Of a stretch of DNA of 64,000 nucleotides, positions 60,203 to 64,000 are shown in pieces. Origin of the DNA: Chitinophagales bacterium (GTDB taxonomy: Bacteria; Bacteroidota; Bacteroidia; Chitinophagales; Saprospiraceae); NCBI GenBank assembly GCA_017303875.1, contig JAFLBP010000027.1:1-64000 (forward strand), read 5' to 3'. The number at the start of each line of letters is the position of its first letter. Within the stretch, counting starts at the first letter, position 1. The position numbers and the translations under genes were made by a program. The notes under the pieces were generated by a model. It was not told where the DNA came from. It saw nothing but the letters and a program-made list of their open reading frames with translations, and made no database searches.

Positions 60203-60826
60203 TCATGTATTCCAATATGCGTGCACCGCGCCGACAATCTTTTCTTTGACCTGCCCCCAATGCATCAGACTTAAGCTAATTGGATCCTTTGACGCATCCG
60301 CTTCTGTAAAATAAGTCAGCGAGCGCACCACAAACCCGATGTCCGTATTCGCATATTTATCCATAAAAAATTGAAGCATTTCCTCAAGGGTGTAGTGGTC
60401 AAGCAGATCTGCAAGGTCGAAAAAGTCTTTTTTTGCGCCCCTTCGGGTTATGGCATTGAGTTTCATGGCCACAATATCCGGTACAGCGGCAAAGCGAATG
60501 CCATCAATAACTTCGATTGGCTGCAAATACGGGTATCGGTGAAGAACCAGGTCTACTTTGATGTTCTTTATATAGGCGAGTACGGTGTAAGCCCTTTTTT
60601 CTACCACCAGCATATCATTTATGTATCGTTGCTGGAGCGTATGGGTAAGCGCATCGCTGTCGTAGGGTTGGTTTGTAAACAGGTCTATATCCTCGGAGAT
60701 GCGATGCCCAAGCCGCAGCGAGAGGTTCGTTCCACCCACCAAAGCAAAATCGCCAAGTTCGTTCATTTGCATCAGTTCCCTCAGCAATCCCATAGTCTCG
60801 GGAGCAACTGTGTTTTCGTAAAGCAT
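60203..60826 (-). CDS. AbiEii/AbiGii-type nucleotidyltransferase (toxin candidate)
   Basis: A 207-residue nucleotidyltransferase-fold protein of the AbiEii/AbiGii family, whose members act as toxins in type IV toxin-antitoxin or abortive infection systems. Visible: FALVGGTNLSLRLGHRISEDIDLF, which holds the GG and the metal-binding Asp pair (DID), VDLVLHRYPY, the family segment VAMKLNAITRRGAKKDFFDLADLLD with the catalytic-site Lys/Asp, and a C-terminal helix region. The N-terminal 46 bases overlap the end of the upstream DUF6922-like gene. The four-base overlap of typical TA pairs is exceeded here, which implies coupled translation. Confidence 0.87.
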   Translation of the reverse strand: MLYENTVAPETMGLLRELMQMNELGDFALVGGTNLSLRLGHRISEDIDLFTNQPYDSDALTHTLQQRYINDMLVVEKRAYTVLAYIKNIKVDLVLHRYPYLQPIEVIDGIRFAAVPDIVAMKLNAITRRGAKKDFFDLADLLDHYTLEEMLQFFMDKYANTDIGFVVRSLTYFTEADASKDPISLSLMHWGQVKEKIVGAVHAYWNT

Positions 60827-61083
60827 TTAAAATCTGTGGGTTGAAGGTTCAAAATAACGCAAAGAAATGAAATTACATCAGGCTTAAGGTAGGATGCGTC
60901 AACGATTTCCCGTCGAATACGCACTGCGCCGTAGTGGGCAAAAATGGCCTTGTAATCGGCCCAAAGTCCGTAGTTGAAAATTTTCTCTAAAATAAAAAGA
61001 CTGTCCCGCTCCAGATCGAGGCTTTCAAAGTCAATATCCCAAAACGGGCGTTTGGAAAGGGTCGTAAATGCTGAAACTGGCAT
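60781..61083 (-). CDS. DUF6922-like protein, antitoxin candidate
   Basis: A 100-residue protein (RPFWDIDFESLDLERDSLFILEKIFNYG...LKPDVISFLCVILNL). I recognise the FWDIDFESLD, ILEKIFNYG and DVISFLCVIL pattern from small proteins (DUF6922 type) that are encoded directly before AbiEii-like toxins, so an antitoxin or regulator role is likely. It starts 4 bases after a promoter box and ends inside the toxin gene by 46 bases. It contains no clear winged helix of the AbiEi type. Confidence 0.75.
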   Translation of the reverse strand: MPVSAFTTLSKRPFWDIDFESLDLERDSLFILEKIFNYGLWADYKAIFAHYGAVRIRREIVDASYLKPDVISFLCVILNLQPTDFKCFTKTQLLPRLWDC

Positions 61084-61087
61084 TGTT

Positions 61088-61115
61088 CAAAGATAATCAG
61101 ACAAAAATAGCACAA
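61088..61115 (-). promoter_or_regulatory. Promoter of the AbiEii pair and possibly the Roco/TIR genes
   Basis: On the minus strand TTG (61113-61115), a 17-base spacer and TATCTTTG (61088-61095) fit the consensus. The box ends 4 bases before the ATG at 61083, so the message would be leaderless. The spacer between the divergent genes (61116-61242) holds no gene. Confidence 0.7.
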
Positions 61116-61242
61116 TTTTATTCATTTGTTGCTGCGTTTGTCGCAGAAGTACACAATTCCCCCAATTCCACCACCCGCCCCCAATCCCCTTACCCGATTA
61201 TGCGAAAAAACCAAAACCCGGAAATCCGCCTAAATATGGGTA

Positions 61243-61250
61243 TAAATTTG
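61243..61250 (+). promoter_or_regulatory. -7 box for rsgA
   Basis: TAAATTTG matches TAnnTTTG, 56 bases before the rsgA ATG. No TTG at ideal spacing. Confidence 0.45.
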
Positions 61251-61306
61251 TTCCACAGGTAATAAATCCGGAACTTCGCAGCCCCGATCAACGTTTCGGC
61301 TTCTTG

Positions 61307-62260
61307 ATGAATTTAATACAAGGAACAGTAATAAAATCTACCGGCATGTGGTACAACGTGCGTCTCGAAAGCGACGAACGGGTCATCCAATGCCGGATTG
61401 TGGGCAAATTCCGCCTCGATGATGTGCCACTCACCAACCCCGTGGCCGTTGGCGATCAGGTGGAAATTATGCCCGAAGGCGAAGACCGCGGCCTGATCAA
61501 AAAAATCCTGCCGCGCCGCAACTATGTGGCCCGACAGTCGCCACGCAGCCTTCACGACCTGCACCTGCTCGCCGCCAATGTGGATCAGGCCGTTATTGTC
61601 GTGACGGTCATCAACCCAACGCTCAAACCGGGCTTTATCGATCGCTTTTTGCTCATGACCGAAAAACACGAAATTCCGGTCACGATCGTATTTAATAAAG
61701 GCGATTTGTACGACGACGAGGCGCTGCAAACCTACGTGTACATGCGCTCGGTGTACAAAAAAATCGGCTACGGCGTCATGCTCTGCTCGGCTTTGGAAAA
61801 TAAAGGCACCGACGACCTCAAAACCCTGCTGCAAGGCAAAACGACGCTGATGAGCGGCCAGTCGGGCGTGGGCAAAAGCAGCCTGATCAACGCCATTCAG
61901 CCGCAATTGGACTTGCGTACAGGCGAAATCAGCGATTATTCGGGTAAAGGCCAGCACACCACAACCTTTGCCGAAATGCACCCGCTCGATTTTGGCGGCT
62001 ACCTGATTGATACGCCGGGCATCAAGAGTTTGTCGTTCAATACGATGGACAAACACAATGTGGCGCACAGTTTCCGGGAGTTTTTCAAGCTGTCGGAAGC
62101 GTGCAAATTCGGCGGCGCCTGCCTGCACCGCAATGAGCCGGGCTGTGCCGTGCGCAGCGCACTCGATGCCGGCGAAATCAGCCCCCTCCGCTACAACAAT
62201 TATTTGTCCCTGCTGGAAGAAGTAGAAGCCCAGAATTACTGGGAGCGCAAAAAATTCTGA
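61307..62260 (+). CDS. rsgA: Ribosome small-subunit-dependent GTPase A
   Basis: RsgA, 317 residues, a circularly permuted GTPase that checks maturation of the 30S subunit. The start is the ATG at 61307 (a TTG one codon upstream is in frame but less likely). Seen in order: an OB-fold N-terminus, the G4 motif NKGDL, G5-like SALENKG, G1 GQSGVGKSS (about residue 183), G3 DTPG, then the zinc knuckle (C..GGACLHRNEPGC: Cys, Cys, His, Cys). Its TGA overlaps the ATG of the flippase gene by one base (TGATG). Confidence 0.96.
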   Translation: MNLIQGTVIKSTGMWYNVRLESDERVIQCRIVGKFRLDDVPLTNPVAVGDQVEIMPEGEDRGLIKKILPRRNYVARQSPRSLHDLHLLAANVDQAVIVVTVINPTLKPGFIDRFLLMTEKHEIPVTIVFNKGDLYDDEALQTYVYMRSVYKKIGYGVMLCSALENKGTDDLKTLLQGKTTLMSGQSGVGKSSLINAIQPQLDLRTGEISDYSGKGQHTTTFAEMHPLDFGGYLIDTPGIKSLSFNTMDKHNVAHSFREFFKLSEACKFGGACLHRNEPGCAVRSALDAGEISPLRYNNYLSLLEEVEAQNYWERKKF

Positions 62261-63603
62261 TGAATCCCGAGGCAAGCGCTAAACCACGAGTATCCAACCT
62301 GCGCGCAGGTTTTTATTCGCTGCTCGAACGCGGGGCGGGTATGGTGCTGTCGGTAGGCACAGCCGTTATTCTGCTGCGCCAACTGAGCAAAGCGGATTTT
62401 GCAGCCTGGGCTTTGTTTATCCTGATTACCTATTTTATTGAAATGGGGCGCAGCGGCCTCATCCAGAACGGCCTGATGCGCCACTTGGCCCTGCACCGGC
62501 ACGACAAAACGGAAACGGGCGATATTGCTTCGGCAGCCCTGACGCTCAACCTCGCGTTTGCGCTATTGAGCAACCTGGCGCTTTGGGCTTTTTCGGGCTG
62601 GATCATGCGCAACTGGGGCGCACCGCAGCTGGAAAACGTTTGGGTAGTGTATTTTTTCAGCAATATCGCCGCCTCATTTTTGTATCATTTCAATTTTGTA
62701 CAGCAGTCGCACCTTGAGTTTCGGGGTATTTTCTGGGCCACGTTTTGCCAGCGCGGTCTTTTGCTCGCATGGGTGTTGTTTTGCACCTTTTCCGGTCGTG
62801 AATTGCGTTTGTTTGAAATGAGTGTGGCCCTGTTGGCAGGTATTGCAGGCGCTGCGGCGCTTTCTTTTTTATTTGCGTCGCCTTTTTTGAGTCCGTGGCG
62901 CGGCATTTCGTATACGTGGATATTAAAATTAATCGCCTACGGCAAATATGTGCTGGGTACCAACCTCAGCGCGATGTTGTATAAAAATGCCGACAAATTG
63001 GTGCTGGGAAAACTCCTCGGCCCGGCGGCTTTTGCAGTATATGATGCGGCAGGAAAAGTAACCCAATTGGTGGAAGCGCCAGCCTTCAGCATTGCCGCAG
63101 TGGTTTTTCCGCAAAGCGCCGAGCACATGAAAGCCGGCGGACGGGCAGCAGCGGCGGGGCTTTATGAACGCAGCGTAGGCGCAACGCTGGCCATTATTTT
63201 GCCGTTCGTGGTTTTTGTATTGGTTTTTGCGGAGCCGGTCATGTTGCTTTTCGCCGGTCCTGCGTATGCCGATGCGGTGGGTATTTTACGCCTCACGGCC
63301 TTTTTTGGCCTTTTTATGCCGTATGCCGTGCAATTTGGCACCTTGCTGGATGCGACGGGCCGACCGGCGCTCAATTTTTTGTACACCATATTTACGGCAG
63401 TACTCAATATCATCCTGAGCTACTGGTTTATAAGAAATGTAGGCTTGATGGGCGCCGCCCTGGCAACCCTGACGGGCTACGCCATCAGTTTTTTACTGAT
63501 GCAACGCCTGCTGTACCGCGAATACGGCGTGCTTTTCTGGCGCGCCTGGAAGTATATTCCTGAATTTTATATGCTTATCTACAAGCGCCTGCGCAAGGCC
63601 TGA
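62260..63603 (+). CDS. Oligosaccharide flippase family membrane protein
   Basis: A 447-residue polytopic protein of the MATE/Wzx-like flippase superfamily. The start ATG overlaps the rsgA stop by one base, so the two are translationally coupled. I count about 12 hydrophobic segments, the first near residues 25-45 (GAGMVLSVGTAVILLRQLSK) and the last near 405-425. NKY-type motifs are absent; GRAAAAGLYERSVGATLAI in the second half is family-like. It probably moves lipid-linked sugar precursors across the inner membrane. No glycosyltransferase genes lie nearby, so the substrate is unknown. Confidence 0.82.
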   Translation: MNPEASAKPRVSNLRAGFYSLLERGAGMVLSVGTAVILLRQLSKADFAAWALFILITYFIEMGRSGLIQNGLMRHLALHRHDKTETGDIASAALTLNLAFALLSNLALWAFSGWIMRNWGAPQLENVWVVYFFSNIAASFLYHFNFVQQSHLEFRGIFWATFCQRGLLLAWVLFCTFSGRELRLFEMSVALLAGIAGAAALSFLFASPFLSPWRGISYTWILKLIAYGKYVLGTNLSAMLYKNADKLVLGKLLGPAAFAVYDAAGKVTQLVEAPAFSIAAVVFPQSAEHMKAGGRAAAAGLYERSVGATLAIILPFVVFVLVFAEPVMLLFAGPAYADAVGILRLTAFFGLFMPYAVQFGTLLDATGRPALNFLYTIFTAVLNIILSYWFIRNVGLMGAALATLTGYAISFLLMQRLLYREYGVLFWRAWKYIPEFYMLIYKRLRKA

Positions 63604-63609
63604 TGCCGC

Positions 63610-64000
63610 TCAGGCCCGCCGAACCATTCGGAAACCCCGGCTTCCGAGGCGGACGTATGGGTTGTTGCGGCCGCGATTGGCGCGCCGGCAATTCTCCGGG
63701 TTGGAGTCCCAGGCACCGCCACGCACACAGCGGTGTTTACCCGAGGCCGGCCCGTGCGGATCAAGCTGGTCGGTGCTGCGTGTGTAGTAGCGGGCATCGT
63801 ACCAGTCCCAGCACCACTCCCAGACGTTGCCGCTCATGTGGTAAAGCCCGAACGCGTTGGGGGGCAGGGAGTCCACCGCAATGGTGCGTTCGCGGTAGTA
63901 CCCGACTTCGGAGAAAGTGCGGGCCAGAAAATCCCGTGCATCGAAGTTGATTTTAGCGGGTTCAATGCGTTTTTCGCCGTTGGCAAAACGGGCGTTGGCG
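63610..64000 (-). CDS. SUMF1/formylglycine-generating enzyme-like protein, C-terminal part
   Basis: The frame runs from the right window edge to a stop at 63610, so only the C-terminal ~130 residues are visible. They form the end of an FGE-sulfatase (SUMF1) domain: ANARFANGEKRIEPAKINFD, NAFGLYHMSGNVWEWCWDWYD, then a C-terminal CVRGGAWDSNP...NPYVRLGSRGFRMVR. Members are formylglycine-generating enzymes, ergothioneine-type iron oxygenases or the Bacteroidota gliding-associated lipoproteins GldJ/GldK. Which one this is cannot be decided from the C-terminus. The Cys of WEWCWDW is not the FGE active-site pair. Confidence 0.85.
   Translation of the reverse strand, partial: ANARFANGEKRIEPAKINFDARDFLARTFSEVGYYRERTIAVDSLPPNAFGLYHMSGNVWEWCWDWYDARYYTRSTDQLDPHGPASGKHRCVRGGAWDSNPENCRRANRGRNNPYVRLGSRGFRMVRRA

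Overview
This 64 kb window looks like chromosomal DNA from a member of the Bacteroidota, most likely the Saprospiria. Four signs point that way. Several secreted proteins end in type IX secretion (T9SS) sorting domains. There is a TonB-dependent receptor with a carboxypeptidase-like N-terminal domain. Start codons lack Shine-Dalgarno sites. At least a dozen genes carry the Bacteroidota promoter box TAnnTTTG. No rRNA, tRNA, CRISPR array, transposase or integrase was recognised.

Left part (1-27.5 kb) is mostly housekeeping and envelope genes: a partial protein with RPRYDN repeats, a periplasmic parvulin PPIase, uvrA, a repeat-rich T9SS M43-like protein, a DUF1080 lipoprotein, an amidohydrolase, a Nudix hydrolase, gyrB, mscL, a TonB receptor/esterase-like operon, lpxK, a RhuM-family gene with a small partner, a methionine aminotransferase, and the operon pepA-pdxA-ppgK.

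Middle part (27.7-40.6 kb) is accessory. A HEPN protein is followed by a C10 (streptopain-like) protease and a small lipoprotein, and these two genes lie exactly between two 337 bp direct repeats. Each repeat carries the tail of the HEPN gene, a terminator and a full promoter. Next come a T9SS protein, a full-length secreted alpha/beta hydrolase, and an array of three PQQ-type beta-propeller lipoproteins. The second and third lipoproteins are each preceded by a separate open reading frame for only the C-terminal part of the hydrolase (its Asp/His half). This layout resembles effector/immunity loci with orphan C-terminal cassettes and shows gene-conversion mosaicism. It is the best candidate for an undescribed system here.

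Right part (40.7-64 kb): two lipoproteins, hemC, a very large propeller-plus-barrel outer-membrane protein, mnmG, two proteins of unknown function, a class-A beta-lactamase-like serine hydrolase, and an ABC ATPase with a permease/M1 aminopeptidase fusion. A four-gene minus-strand defence-like island follows (DUF6922 antitoxin candidate, AbiEii nucleotidyltransferase toxin, LRR-Roc-COR GTPase, TIR protein). The window ends with rsgA, a flippase, and a partial SUMF1-type gene.

All functions are inferred by reading motifs; no database search was run.
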